From the NCBI GenBank assembly GCA_023426365.1, contig JAFAAW010000106.1, positions 1-28,803 on the forward strand: 28,803 nt of DNA, given 5' to 3'. A program made the position numbers and the translations under genes. The notes beneath the pieces were generated by a model. The model worked only from the letters and a program-made list of their open reading frames with translations, searched no databases and had not been told where the DNA came from. The number at the start of each line of letters is the position of its first letter. Position 1 is the first letter of the stretch. The stretch comes from Pseudomonadota bacterium. Lineage in GTDB: Bacteria > Pseudomonadota > Alphaproteobacteria > Rhodospirillales > Magnetospirillaceae. Positions 1-9,849 of this stretch are shown here, piece by piece.

Positions 1-651
1 GGCGGGGCGGGGGGGGGGGCGGGGGGCCCGGGCCGGGCGGATCAGCGTGGCCGACAGGCCCAGGGGCATGACCGGGGTGCCGGCGGCGGCGGGAATGCCC
101 GCCGTCGCCCCCGTCTGGCCGTTCTGGCCGGGCAGGGCGCCGGCCGTCCCCGCCTGCCCGGGCGGCATTGCGGGCTGGCCCGGCACGCCGCCGCCGGGCG
201 GCGGACCGCCCACGGCGAAGCCGCCGCCGAGGCCGGGGAACAGGGCGTTGAAGGCCGCCGGATTGAAGCCGGGCAGGGTGCCGGCGCCGGCCAGCGGCCG
301 GCCATTCACGCCCACCAGGAACAACTGGCCGCCATCGGCGCCGCCCACCATCTGCAAGGCCAGGCGGGTGCCGGCGGGGAAGGGGGGCAGGGTGGCGCCC
401 GGCATGGCCTTGAGATGCAGGGTGCCGGACGGCAGCGTGATTTCGACCATGCCCTGGGCGCGGCCGCTGACCGTGGCTTCCACCAGGGCGCCGTCGGCCA
501 GTCGCGGCGCAGTTGCTCCATCGGTAGGTCGCGGCGCCGTCGCGCCGTCGGCGCCCGCGCTGGGCGACACCACCTTGACCGGCACCACGCCGCCCCCGCC
601 CGCGCTGGATGGCGGCACGGCGGCGGGGGTGGCGGGAATGGCGTCGGCCAT
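1..651 (-). CDS. FliK-like proline/glycine-rich protein, N-terminal part (cut by window edge)
   Basis: An open frame starts at ATG 651, ten bases after the flhG stop, and stays open for 217 codons to the left edge, so the 3' end is missing. The first 50 residues are Ala/Pro/Gly-rich. Residues about 53-115 form a compact, probably beta-rich segment (ALVEATVSGRAQGMVEITLP, then LPPFPAGTRLALQMVGG). The rest is low-complexity Gly/Pro/Ala. Short beta segments of this kind between low-complexity linkers occur in hook-length-control (FliK-like) proteins of alphaproteobacteria. Its place as last gene of the flagellar operon, directly after flhG, also suggests a flagellar role. The C-terminal Flg_hook domain that would prove FliK is outside the window, and a full fliK exists at 13205-14908, so this would be a second copy or a paralogue. 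Coding is likely; the function is a weak inference. The frame ends in a proline-rich stretch encoded by C-tracts. Confidence 0.5.
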   Translation of the reverse strand, partial: MADAIPATPAAVPPSSAGGGGVVPVKVVSPSAGADGATAPRPTDGATAPRLADGALVEATVSGRAQGMVEITLPSGTLHLKAMPGATLPPFPAGTRLALQMVGGADGGQLFLVGVNGRPLAGAGTLPGFNPAAFNALFPGLGGGFAVGGPPPGGGVPGQPAMPPGQAGTAGALPGQNGQTGATAGIPAAAGTPVMPLGLSATLIRPARAPRPPPRPA

Positions 652-661
652 GGCTGGCGGC

Positions 662-1456
662 CTAGCTGCGCACCAGGCGTTCGACCAGCGCTTCCACGTC
701 GGTGGCGGCCTCGCAATTGGGCGAGCGGATCAGGATCGGCGTCTGGTTGCGAATGGCCTCGCGCACCTTGAGATCGCGGCGGATGACGCCGGCCAGCGGC
801 GGGCTGATCTTGAGGAAGCCCTCGCACGCCTTCAGCAGGGTGTTGTAGATGCGTTCGCCCTCGCGCGTGGAATTGGCCATGTTGACCACGATGCGCATGT
901 CGGTGCCCGGCCGTTCCATATGGGTGACCTTGATGAAGGCATAGGCGTCGGTCAGCGAGGTCGGCTCGTCCGTGGTCACCACCAGGATGGTGCCCGCCTG
1001 CTGGGCGAAGTTGCGGGTGGTTTTCTCGACGCCGGCGCCCAGGTCCACCACCACCTTGTCGTAGCTGTTGGACAGCACCACCAGATCGTCGCCCAGCATC
1101 TGCAGGCGCGACAGCGGGATGTTGGCCAGCGTGCCCGACCCCGATCGGCCGGCGATGATGTCGAACCCGCCATCCGCATAGCGGGTGGTCGCCTGGTTCA
1201 GCGTCAGACGGCCGGCGACCACGCTGCCCAGGTCGGTCTTGGGCATCAGGCCCAACTGGATGTCCACGTTGGCCAGGCCCAGATCGCCGTCGAACAGCAA
1301 CACCTTGCGGCCCGAGCGGGCCAGCGCGTGGCTGAGCGTGATGGAGAACCACGTCTTGCCGACGCCGCCCTTGCCGGAGGCCACGGCGACGACATTGCGG
1401 CCTTTGGCCCGTTGAACGGGGCGGGGCGCGAGCGTGGGGGCATCAGGCGTCGTCAT
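662..1456 (-). CDS. flhG: FlhG/FleN-type MinD-like ATPase (flagellar number control)
   Basis: A 264-residue ParA/MinD-family ATPase that in polar flagellates limits flagellar number and works with the GTPase FlhF. The deviant Walker A, SGKGGVGKT, lies at residues 27-35. The switch segment FDGDLGLANVDIQLGL follows, then VVVDLGAGVEKT in place of the usual DTAAG motif, and TTDEPTSLTDAYAFIK, a sequence typical of FlhG. The start codon overlaps the flhF stop by four bases (ATGA), which indicates translational coupling. The N-terminal region before Walker A (MTTPDAPTLAPRPVQRAKGR) lacks the DQAxxLR motif that in characterised FlhG proteins stimulates the FlhF GTPase. The C-terminus is also short, ending right after the last helix, so a membrane-binding amphipathic tail is not obvious. 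The family call is firm; interaction with FlhF is inferred from the neighbour. Confidence 0.93.
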   Translation of the reverse strand: MTTPDAPTLAPRPVQRAKGRNVVAVASGKGGVGKTWFSITLSHALARSGRKVLLFDGDLGLANVDIQLGLMPKTDLGSVVAGRLTLNQATTRYADGGFDIIAGRSGSGTLANIPLSRLQMLGDDLVVLSNSYDKVVVDLGAGVEKTTRNFAQQAGTILVVTTDEPTSLTDAYAFIKVTHMERPGTDMRIVVNMANSTREGERIYNTLLKACEGFLKISPPLAGVIRRDLKVREAIRNQTPILIRSPNCEAATDVEALVERLVRS

Positions 1457-2457
1457 GGTGCGGGTGCCTCGTCAGTCCAGAAGGTTTCGTCGTGTGTCGG
1501 TGCCGGCTCGGGCGCCTGCGGAAGGATCAGGCGGGCCAGCGAGACGGCGGAGATGGGCGAAAGGCCGCTGGCCACGTGCGGGCTGGCCGAGACGTCGGCC
1601 AGCGCCAGTTGGCCCATCTCGGCGGCGGCCAGCATGGCGCCCAGCCGCCGGGTGGTGTCCAGGCGGGTGGTGAACAGCCGGGTGGCGCCGATGGTGGCGA
1701 AGGATTCGGCCATCTCGCCCGCTTCGACGGCGTCGCCGCCGGCGGCCATGACCAGGATGGGTTCCACGTCGGCGGCCTCGACCAGCTCGCCCAGATAATC
1801 CATGTCGGTCTGGCGGAAGGGGTTGAGGCCGGGGCTGTCGATCAGCATCAGGTCGAACATGCCGGTCGCCGCCTCGACCGCGCGGCGCAGGGATTCCGGG
1901 CCGCGCGCCTTGACCAGCTCGATCTCGAGGATGCGGGTGAAGGCGGCCAGTTGCTCGGTGGCGCCGGCGCGCAGGTTGTCGCAGGTGATCACGCCCACGT
2001 GGCGCTGCCGCAGCACGCTGCGGGCCGCCAGCTTGGCCGCCGCGATGGATTTGCCCGATCCGGGCGGCCCCACCAGCATGAACGGGCGCGGCGCCGAATG
2101 CTCGGGCAGGCAGGCAAAGGTGAAGCCGGCTTCCAGCGCGGCGGCGCAGGCCAGCACCGGGTCGGCGATCTCGGCGGTGCGGGCGGCGTTGGTCAGCCGT
2201 TCCAGCAGGCGCGGCGGCAGGCCGTGGCCCTCCAGCGCGGCCTTGATGGCTTCGGCCGCGCCGGAGGGGTGGCTTTCCTCCAGCATCTCGGCCACCGCCA
2301 GATCGGCATCGGCAGGCTCCAGCGCGGCGGTGATGCGCACGCCCTTGGTCCCGGCGGCCCGCTGGGTCGAGACGATGATGGCCTCGTCGCCCAGTTCCAG
2401 CCGGACCATTTCCATGGCCTCGGCCATGGTGGCGGCGGTGAAGGATTTGAGCCTCAT
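1453..2457 (-). CDS. flhF: FlhF, SRP-type GTPase for polar flagellar placement
   Basis: A 334-residue SRP-family GTPase. In the family, FlhF recruits early flagellar parts (FliF) to the cell pole and pairs with FlhG. The N-terminal B domain begins MRLKSFTAATMAEAMEMVR and carries the usual GDEAIIVST. The G1 loop GPPGSGKS is at residues 130-137 and the G2 region DNLRAGATEQL at 160-170. G3 reads DSPG (207-210) where SRP GTPases have DTAG, and G4 reads TRLD (264-267) instead of TKLD. The Lys-to-Arg change in G4 is at the guanine-specificity motif. The protein is shorter than many FlhF proteins because the B-N linker is small. It starts 19 bases after the flhA stop, with GGAG upstream, and overlaps flhG. 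The family call is firm; GTPase activity should not be assumed given the altered G3 and G4. Confidence 0.93.
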   Translation of the reverse strand: MRLKSFTAATMAEAMEMVRLELGDEAIIVSTQRAAGTKGVRITAALEPADADLAVAEMLEESHPSGAAEAIKAALEGHGLPPRLLERLTNAARTAEIADPVLACAAALEAGFTFACLPEHSAPRPFMLVGPPGSGKSIAAAKLAARSVLRQRHVGVITCDNLRAGATEQLAAFTRILEIELVKARGPESLRRAVEAATGMFDLMLIDSPGLNPFRQTDMDYLGELVEAADVEPILVMAAGGDAVEAGEMAESFATIGATRLFTTRLDTTRRLGAMLAAAEMGQLALADVSASPHVASGLSPISAVSLARLILPQAPEPAPTHDETFWTDEAPAP

Positions 2458-2476
2458 TCAGACGGAACTCCGCTCA

Positions 2477-4591
2477 TCAGATCTGCCCCAGCGTCTTGAT
2501 ACGGGCCTTGGGATGGATTTCCGCCTGACTGATCACCACGGTGACGGGGCGGAAGCGTTCGATGATGGAACGCACATAGGGCCGCACCATGGGGCTGGTC
2601 AGCAGAACCGGCGTCTCGCCCTGCATGGCGAAACGCTCGAAGGTCTGGCGAACCTTGGTGATGAAATCCTGCAACTGCGACGGCGGCATGCTGAGCTGCT
2701 TTTCCTCGCCCTGGCCGATCAGGCTTTCGGCGAAGGCCTGTTCCCAGTCGGGCGACAGGGTGATCAGCGGGATGAAGCCCTGGTGGCCGCTGTGCTGGTC
2801 GGAAATCTGGCGGGCCAGGCGGGCGCGCACGTGTTCGGTGATCATGGTGACGTTGCGGGTGTGCCCGCACGCCTCGGCGATGCCCTCCAGGATGGTGGGC
2901 AGGTCGCGGATCGAGATGCGCTCGCCCAAAAGGTTCTGCAGCACGCGCTGCAGGCCGCCCACGGTGATCTGGCTGGGGATCAGCTCGGTCACCAGCTTCT
3001 GCTGTTCCTTGTCCAGTTCGTCCAGCAGCTTCTGGGTCTCGGCATGGGACAGCAGCTCGGACATGTTGTCCTTGATCACCTCGGTCAGGTGGGTGGTGAC
3101 CACGGTGGGCGGGTCCACCACCGTATAGCCGCGGAACAGCGCCTCCTCGCGGTTGGTGGGGTCGATCCACATGGCCGGCAGGCCGAAAGTGGGTTCCTTG
3201 GTCTTCTCGCCCGGCAGGGTGATGTCGTCGCCGCGCGGGTCCATGATCAGCAACTGGTTGGGGCGCAGGTCGCCGCGGCCGGCCTCCACCTCCTTGATGT
3301 GGATGACATAGGCGTTGGCCGGCAGTTGCATGTTGTCCTGGATGCGCACGCTGGGCATGACGAAGCCCTGCTCGGACGCCATGGCGCGGCGCAGCGACTT
3401 GATCTGGTCCGTCAGCTTGACGCCCTTGGGATTGTTGATCATCTGCAACAGGCCGTAGCCCAGCTCCAGCCGCACCATGTCGATCCTGAGCGCGGTCGAG
3501 ATGGGTTCCTCGGCCACCGGGGTGTCCTGGTGGTCGCGCTCCTGGGCTTCGAGCGCCTCGCGCTCGGCGCGGGCGCGGTGGTTCTTGTCCAGGAAGAAGG
3601 CGGCCGCGCCCATGCCGCCGCCCAGCACGGCGAAGGGGATGAACGGCATGCCCGGCACCAGCGCCATCAGGAACATCAGGCCGCCGGCCGTGCCCACCGC
3701 GCGGGGATAGCCGGCAAGCTGGCCATAAAGGGCCTTGTCCACCGCTTCCTGCACGCCGGCCTTGGTGACCAGCATGCCGGCCGCCACCGACACCAGCAGC
3801 GCCGGCACCTGGGTGACCAGGCCGTCGCCCACCGTCAGCTTGGTGTAGTAATCGGCCGCCTGGGCGAAGGTCAGGCCGTTCTGCGCCATGCCGATGATCA
3901 TGCCGCCGATGGCGTTGATGAAGGTGATCATCAGGCCGGCGATGGCGTCGCCGCGCACGAACTTGGAGGCACCGTCCATGGAGCCGAAGAACTGGCTTTC
4001 CGCCTCCAGCTCCTTGCGCCGCGCCTTGGCGGTGGCTTCGTCGATCATGCCCGCCGACAAATCGGCGTCGATGGCCATCTGCTTGCCCGGCAGGCCGTCC
4101 AGGGTGAAGCGCGCCGCCACCTCGGCGATACGGCCCGAACCCTTGGTGATGACCACGAAGTTCACGATCACCAGGATGATGAAGACGATGATGCCGATGA
4201 CGAAGCTGCCGCTCATGATGAAGCTGGCGAATGCGGCGATCACCTGTCCGGCGCCTTCGACGCCTTCGTGGCCGTGGCTGAGGATCAGGCGGGTCGAGGC
4301 AAGGTTGAGCGCCAGCCGGATCAGCGTCGCCAGCAGCAGAACGGTGGGAAAGGACGAGAATTGCAGCGGCTTCTCGATGAAGATGGCCACCATCAGCACC
4401 AGCACCGAGAAGGTGATGGAGATGGCCAGGCCCATGTCCAGCGCCCAGGTGGGCAGCGGGATGATCAGCGCGGTCAGGATGACCAGCACGCCGACCGCCA
4501 TGATCACGTCGCCGCGCCTGAGCGCGGCGCTCAGCCGTCCCCATACTTCCTTGGCGGTGCCGACCGCGTTGGTGGCCGCTCCGTCTGCCAT
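2477..4591 (-). CDS. flhA: FlhA, flagellar type III export gate protein
   Basis: A 704-residue inner-membrane protein of the flagellar export apparatus. FlhA forms the nonameric export gate and its cytoplasmic ring docks chaperone-substrate complexes. The first 330 residues contain about eight hydrophobic segments (for example 30-46, 52-72, 128-148 and around 215-240). The cytoplasmic loop with the FHIPEP-family signature spans about 150-218 and includes FTLDGLPGKQMAIDADLSAG and FFGSMDGASKFVRGDAIAG. D206 in that motif aligns with the Asp known to be essential in Salmonella FlhA. The cytoplasmic domain runs from about 350 to the end, with the conserved DPTNREEALFRGYTVVDP. The length is normal for the family. 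It lies 37 bases after flbD and 19 bases before flhF in the same operon. Confidence 0.97.
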   Translation of the reverse strand: MADGAATNAVGTAKEVWGRLSAALRRGDVIMAVGVLVILTALIIPLPTWALDMGLAISITFSVLVLMVAIFIEKPLQFSSFPTVLLLATLIRLALNLASTRLILSHGHEGVEGAGQVIAAFASFIMSGSFVIGIIVFIILVIVNFVVITKGSGRIAEVAARFTLDGLPGKQMAIDADLSAGMIDEATAKARRKELEAESQFFGSMDGASKFVRGDAIAGLMITFINAIGGMIIGMAQNGLTFAQAADYYTKLTVGDGLVTQVPALLVSVAAGMLVTKAGVQEAVDKALYGQLAGYPRAVGTAGGLMFLMALVPGMPFIPFAVLGGGMGAAAFFLDKNHRARAEREALEAQERDHQDTPVAEEPISTALRIDMVRLELGYGLLQMINNPKGVKLTDQIKSLRRAMASEQGFVMPSVRIQDNMQLPANAYVIHIKEVEAGRGDLRPNQLLIMDPRGDDITLPGEKTKEPTFGLPAMWIDPTNREEALFRGYTVVDPPTVVTTHLTEVIKDNMSELLSHAETQKLLDELDKEQQKLVTELIPSQITVGGLQRVLQNLLGERISIRDLPTILEGIAEACGHTRNVTMITEHVRARLARQISDQHSGHQGFIPLITLSPDWEQAFAESLIGQGEEKQLSMPPSQLQDFITKVRQTFERFAMQGETPVLLTSPMVRPYVRSIIERFRPVTVVISQAEIHPKARIKTLGQI

Positions 4592-4628
4592 GCTCTAGCG
4601 CTCCGCTCCGGTCTGGATCTTCGCCATG

Positions 4629-5990
<1,362 letters not shown>

Positions 5991-6009
5991 GTCATCCCCT
6001 TTCCTGCTT

Positions 6010-6065
6010 CGTCATGGCCGGGCCGGGCCCGGCCATCCCGCGGCGCCCGCCGTTCCGGTGCGACG
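6010..6065. repeat. REP-type palindromic element, copy 1
   Basis: In the 104-base gap between fliN and flbD lies a palindrome, ATGGCCGGGC-CGG-GCCCGGCCAT, preceded by CGTC. The core matches the element at 16476-16537, including the flank CGTCATGGCCGGGC and the closing CCGGCCATCCC. The downstream half (to CGACG at about 6065) is more diverged. Dispersed elements with this sequence are common in alphaproteobacterial intergenic regions. In an operon the hairpin may affect mRNA processing or stability between fliN and flbD. Confidence 0.7.
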
Positions 6066-6094
6066 GCGACGCCACGGGCGGCATCAGCCCACCA

Positions 6095-6415
6095 TCAGCC
6101 GCGGTCGGTCTTGATGATTTCCGTCATGGTCACGCCCAGGCGGTCTTCCACCACCACCACCTCGCCGCGCGCCACCAGGCGGTTGTTGACGTAGATGTCG
6201 ATGGCCTCGCCCACCTTGCGGTCCAGTTCGACCACGGCGCCGCGGCCCAGCTTGAGGAGCTGGTTGACCTGCATGCTGGACTTGCCCAGCACGGCCGACA
6301 CCTGCACAGGAATGTCGTAGACGGCTTCAAGGTCGCGGGCGGATCGCGGACCGTCCGGCACGTCGGGGGCGCGTTCTTCCTCGGTATTGAAGTCGTTCAG
6401 GTCGAAATCAGCCAT
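6095..6415 (-). CDS. fliN: FliN, flagellar C-ring switch protein
   Basis: A 106-residue protein with a C-terminal SpoA (surface presentation of antigens) domain at about residues 30-103. It includes the hallmark stretch VLGKSSMQVNQLLKLGRGAV and the ending VNNRLVARGEVVVVEDRLGV. FliN forms the bottom of the C ring with FliM and helps bind CheY-P and FliH. The 30-residue N-terminal part is acidic and probably flexible. The start is 23 bases after the fliH stop, with an AAGGG sequence upstream. No fliM is present in this window. In Caulobacter, fliN also lies in the fliF operon between flbE (fliH) and flbD, with fliM elsewhere. Confidence 0.96.
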   Translation of the reverse strand: MADFDLNDFNTEEERAPDVPDGPRSARDLEAVYDIPVQVSAVLGKSSMQVNQLLKLGRGAVVELDRKVGEAIDIYVNNRLVARGEVVVVEDRLGVTMTEIIKTDRG

Positions 6416-6438
6416 GGGCTTGCCCTTTCACAAAAACC

Positions 6439-7149
6439 TCAGGTGCCGGCGAAGTCGTCGGCGGGGGCCGATTCCACGCGGCGCTCGGGCGGGGCCAGCG
6501 CGCGTTCGATCGTGCCTTCGATCTCTTGCCACAGGCGGCTCTGGTCGCGTTCGGCGCCGCCGTCGGTCCATTCCACCCGGGCATCGCCGACGGCCAGCCG
6601 GGAATCGGCCTGCACCACCACGCGGCCCTCGAAGCCGTGCGCCTGACAGGCCGCCTCCAGCTTTTCGCGCACGCCGTCCACCAGCGGTTCGGCGACTTTG
6701 ACGATGATGCGCGGCTCGTCCAGGATGTGGCCGACCACGTCCTCGACCAGCCGCGTCACCTCGGCGAAGGCATGGATTTCGCAGGCCGCCGGCAGCACCT
6801 TCTTCAGCGCCGCCTGCGCCACCCGCACGGCGGCGCGCGCATTGGCGTCCTGCGCCTCCTCCTGCTGGCGGAACAAGGTGGCCATCTGGTCGTTCAGCGC
6901 CGCCAGCGCTGAGGCGGTCAGGCGTTCGATCTGCTCGCTGGCCTCGGTGAAGCCGGCCTGGCGGCCCTCCTCGAACGCGGCGTCGCGGGCGAAGGCCAGC
7001 TCCTCCTCGGTGAAGGTGGGCGGTGGCGGCGGCTCGGGTTCGGCCTCCTCCTCCGGCTCCTCCGGCTCCTCCGGTTCGGCCTCGACGGCCGCCGCGCGCT
7101 GCGGCTGGTCGAAATCCAGGTCGAACATGTATTTGCGGTACGACGCCAT
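6439..7149 (-). CDS. fliH: FliH-like flagellar export ATPase regulator (FlbE type)
   Basis: A 236-residue protein placed between fliG and fliN, three bases after the fliG stop. Residues 24-45 are a Glu/Pro-rich run (EPEEPEEPEEEAEPEPPPPP). A helical region with FARDAAFEEGRQAGFTEASE follows at about 50-70, matching the coiled-coil portion of FliH with its Gly-spaced helix. From about residue 100 the sequence resembles the C-terminal FliH/HrpE domain (VVGHILDEPRIIVKVAEPLV, then GRVVVQADSRLAVGDARVEW). FliH binds and regulates the export ATPase FliI and links it to the C ring through FliN. FliI is not encoded here. The alphaproteobacterial version is often called FlbE. The family assignment rests on both sequence and position. 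Confidence 0.88.
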   Translation of the reverse strand: MASYRKYMFDLDFDQPQRAAAVEAEPEEPEEPEEEAEPEPPPPPTFTEEELAFARDAAFEEGRQAGFTEASEQIERLTASALAALNDQMATLFRQQEEAQDANARAAVRVAQAALKKVLPAACEIHAFAEVTRLVEDVVGHILDEPRIIVKVAEPLVDGVREKLEAACQAHGFEGRVVVQADSRLAVGDARVEWTDGGAERDQSRLWQEIEGTIERALAPPERRVESAPADDFAGT

Positions 7150-7152
7150 GGC

Positions 7153-8172
7153 TTAGTACACCAGCTCGTCTTCCTCGCGGCCTTCCGAGATGACGATCTG
7201 GCCGGAGGCCGCCAGTTCCTTCGCCATGGCGACGATGAGCGACTGTGCCTGGTCCACGTCGCGCAGGCGGACGGGACCCAGGGCCTCCATGTCTTCCCTG
7301 AGCATCTTGCCGGCGCGTTCGGACATGTTCTTGAAGAACAGTTCCTTGACCGCGTCCGAGCCGCCCTTGAGCGCCATGGCCAGCTTGTCCTTCTCGACCT
7401 GGCGCAGCAGGGTCTGGATGCCCGAGGCGTCGATGCGGACCAGATCCTCGAAGGTGAACATGAGCGCCTTGATCTTCTCGGCGCTTTCGCGGTTGCGTTC
7501 CTCCAGGGCCGACATGAAGCGGTTTTCCGCGTTGCGGTCCAGGTTGTTGAAGATGTCGGCCATCATCTCGTGGGCGTCGCGGCGCTGGGTGCGGGCCAGG
7601 TTGCTCATGAATTCGGTGCGCAGCGTCTTTTCCACGCCGTCCAGCACTTCCTTCTGCACCGCCTCCATGCGCAGCATGCGCATGATCACTTCCATGGCGA
7701 AGTTCTCGGGCAGCAGGCTCAGCACGCGCGCCCCGTGGTCGGCCTTGATCTTGGCCAGCACCACGGCGACGGTCTGCGGGTATTCGTTCTTCAGGTAATT
7801 GGCCAGCACCGCCTCGTTCACGTTGCCCAGCTTGTCCCACATGGTGCGGCCGGCGGGGCCGCGGATTTCTTCCATGATGGTGGCGACGCGGTCCTTGGGC
7901 AGCGACTTCATCAGCAGCCGCTCGGTGCTCTCCATGGAACCCACCAGCGAGCCGGTGGACGACAATTGGTCGGCGAATTCCACGAACAGGCGTTCGATCA
8001 GGTTGGCCGACACCGTGCCCAGGTTGGCCATGATCTGCGAGAGTTCCTTGATCTCCTCGTCGTCCATCATGGAGAAGAGCTTGGTGGAATGCTCCTCGCC
8101 GAGGCTCAGCATCAGCATGGCGGCCTTTTGCGGGCCGGTCAGCGAACGGTAGTCCTCTTTCATGCGGGCCAT
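7153..8172 (-). CDS. fliG: FliG, flagellar motor switch protein
   Basis: A 339-residue C-ring protein that couples the MS ring (FliF) to FliM and carries the torque-generating surface facing the stator. The N-terminal FliF-binding domain covers about 10-100. The middle domain has the EYPQTVAVVLAKI motif (130-142), the counterpart of the EHPQ motif. The C-terminal domain contains FTFEDLVRIDASGIQTLLRQ, and its charged helix 285-300 (SERAGKMLREDMEALGP) keeps R286, E293 and D294, matching charges known to act in torque generation. The length is normal. The start at ATG 8172 has AGGAG eight bases upstream and lies 18 bases after the fliF stop. Confidence 0.97.
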   Translation of the reverse strand: MARMKEDYRSLTGPQKAAMLMLSLGEEHSTKLFSMMDDEEIKELSQIMANLGTVSANLIERLFVEFADQLSSTGSLVGSMESTERLLMKSLPKDRVATIMEEIRGPAGRTMWDKLGNVNEAVLANYLKNEYPQTVAVVLAKIKADHGARVLSLLPENFAMEVIMRMLRMEAVQKEVLDGVEKTLRTEFMSNLARTQRRDAHEMMADIFNNLDRNAENRFMSALEERNRESAEKIKALMFTFEDLVRIDASGIQTLLRQVEKDKLAMALKGGSDAVKELFFKNMSERAGKMLREDMEALGPVRLRDVDQAQSLIVAMAKELAASGQIVISEGREEDELVY

Positions 8173-8190
8173 GGGGTCGGACTCCTGTTC

Positions 8191-9849
8191 CTAGTTCTCT
8201 TGGTACAGCCAGTTGCGGATGATCGACAGCGCTTCCTCGGGATGCTTGTCCACGATCTCGCCGATCTTGCGGATGGACGACGCCTTGACGCGGCCCTCCA
8301 CCTTGTCGATGTCGATCAGTTCGTCGGCGATCACCTCCTCCTCGCCGCCCAGGGCGGGGGCGGGGGTGGGCGGCGCGCCAGGGCCGGTCAGTTGCGGCAC
8401 CACCTGGCCATCGGCGGTCAGCAGGCGGCGGCCGTCGGGGCCGACCTGGCCCTGCATGCTTTCGATGGCGCGGCCGATCAGCGGGCGCAGCACCAGCAGC
8501 AGGAACAGGATGGCGACGATGGACAGGCCCAGGTTGGAGGCGACCTTCTCCACGAAGTCGCGGCGCATGCCGAAGATGAACTCGCCCGGCTCCTCGGCGG
8601 CGTATTGCTCCTCGCCGCCGGCGAACTGCATGGAGATGACCTTGACCTGATCCTCGCGCGAGCGGTCGTAGCCGATGGCGTTGCGCACCAGCTCCTCGAG
8701 CTTGGCGGTTTCCTCCGGCGTGCGGTCGCGATAGGTCTTCTTGCCGTCGGCGGCGACGTCATAGACGCCGTCCACCAGCACGGCGGCGGTCACGCGGCGG
8801 ATCTCGCCCATCTCGCGCACCGTGTTCTTGGTCTTCTTGGAAATCTCGTAATTAACGGTTTCCTGGCTCTTGGCCGACTTCGAGGACGAGCGGCTGTTGG
8901 ACGAAGACGCGGCGGGGTCGGGCAGGTTGTTGGTGACCGACACGCCCGGCGGTTCGCCGTCCTCGCTGCTTTCGTCCTCGTTGACGGTGACCTGGCTGCG
9001 CACCACGCGGCTTTCGGGGTCGTAGACCTCCTCGGTGGTGACGGCGCGCGACATGTCCATCTCGACGGCGACCTCGGCGCGCACGCGGCCCGGACCCAGC
9101 GACCGCTCCAGGATGCTTTCCACCGTGCGGGCCAGACGGTTCTCGGTCTTGAGCTTGAGTTCCTCGGCGGTCTGGGCGGCCAGTTCCTGGTCGTTCTCGA
9201 AACCCTTGGCCAGCAAGGTGCCCTTGTCGTCCACGATCGAGATGCGCGAGGGCTTCATCTTGGGCACGGCGGCCGCGATCAGGTGCTGGATGGCCACCAC
9301 CTGGGCGCGCTCCAGGCGCGAGGCGCCCTGCATCTTGAGGATGACCGAGGCGCTGGGTTCGTTGGCCTCGCGGGCGAAGGCCTCGCGCTTGGGCAGCACC
9401 AGATGGACGCGCGCGGTCTTGACCTTGTCGATGGCGCGGATGGTGCGCGACAGCTCGCCTTCCAGGGCGCGGACGTAATTGATGTTCTGCTGGAAGCTGG
9501 TGGACGACAGCGCGTCCTGCTTGTCGAACAGCTCGTAGCCGGCGACGCGGCCCATGGCGGGCATGGCCTGCTCGGCCATCTTGACGCGCAGTTCGTTCTT
9601 GCGGTCCTTGGGCACCCAGATCTCGGCGCCGTCGCGGCGGACCTCGTAGGGAACCTTTTCGGCACCCAACTTCTCGACGATGGCCTTGGAATCGGTCATC
9701 TCGAGATCGCCGTACAGCAATTCCATCTGCGGCGCGGCGACCCGGCTCATCAGATAGATGAAAAATCCCAGGATGGAGACGCCGACACCGGCGATCGCAG
9801 CAAGCCGCATGGGGCCAAGGCCACGCATCATCTGCAGGAACGCGTTCAC
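8191..9849 (-). CDS. fliF: FliF, flagellar MS-ring protein
   Basis: A 552-residue inner-membrane ring protein, the assembly platform of the basal body. I use the GTG start at 9849 (VNAFLQMMRGLG). The longer frame begins at a TTG (9915) with no ribosome-binding site, and that TTG lies inside the likely promoter region. TM1 is at about 14-34 (LAAIAGVGVSILGFFIYLM) and TM2 at about 436-454 (SIVAILFLLLVL). The ring-building repeats lie between, including YVRALEGELSRTIRAIDKVK and a Ser-rich linker (SSSNSRSSSKSAKS). The C-terminal tail ends HPEEALSIIRNWLYQEN, the short segment that binds FliG. It is the first gene of the fliF-fliG-fliH-fliN-flbD-flhA-flhF-flhG operon. Confidence 0.95.
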   Translation of the reverse strand: MNAFLQMMRGLGPMRLAAIAGVGVSILGFFIYLMSRVAAPQMELLYGDLEMTDSKAIVEKLGAEKVPYEVRRDGAEIWVPKDRKNELRVKMAEQAMPAMGRVAGYELFDKQDALSSTSFQQNINYVRALEGELSRTIRAIDKVKTARVHLVLPKREAFAREANEPSASVILKMQGASRLERAQVVAIQHLIAAAVPKMKPSRISIVDDKGTLLAKGFENDQELAAQTAEELKLKTENRLARTVESILERSLGPGRVRAEVAVEMDMSRAVTTEEVYDPESRVVRSQVTVNEDESSEDGEPPGVSVTNNLPDPAASSSNSRSSSKSAKSQETVNYEISKKTKNTVREMGEIRRVTAAVLVDGVYDVAADGKKTYRDRTPEETAKLEELVRNAIGYDRSREDQVKVISMQFAGGEEQYAAEEPGEFIFGMRRDFVEKVASNLGLSIVAILFLLLVLRPLIGRAIESMQGQVGPDGRRLLTADGQVVPQLTGPGAPPTPAPALGGEEEVIADELIDIDKVEGRVKASSIRKIGEIVDKHPEEALSIIRNWLYQEN

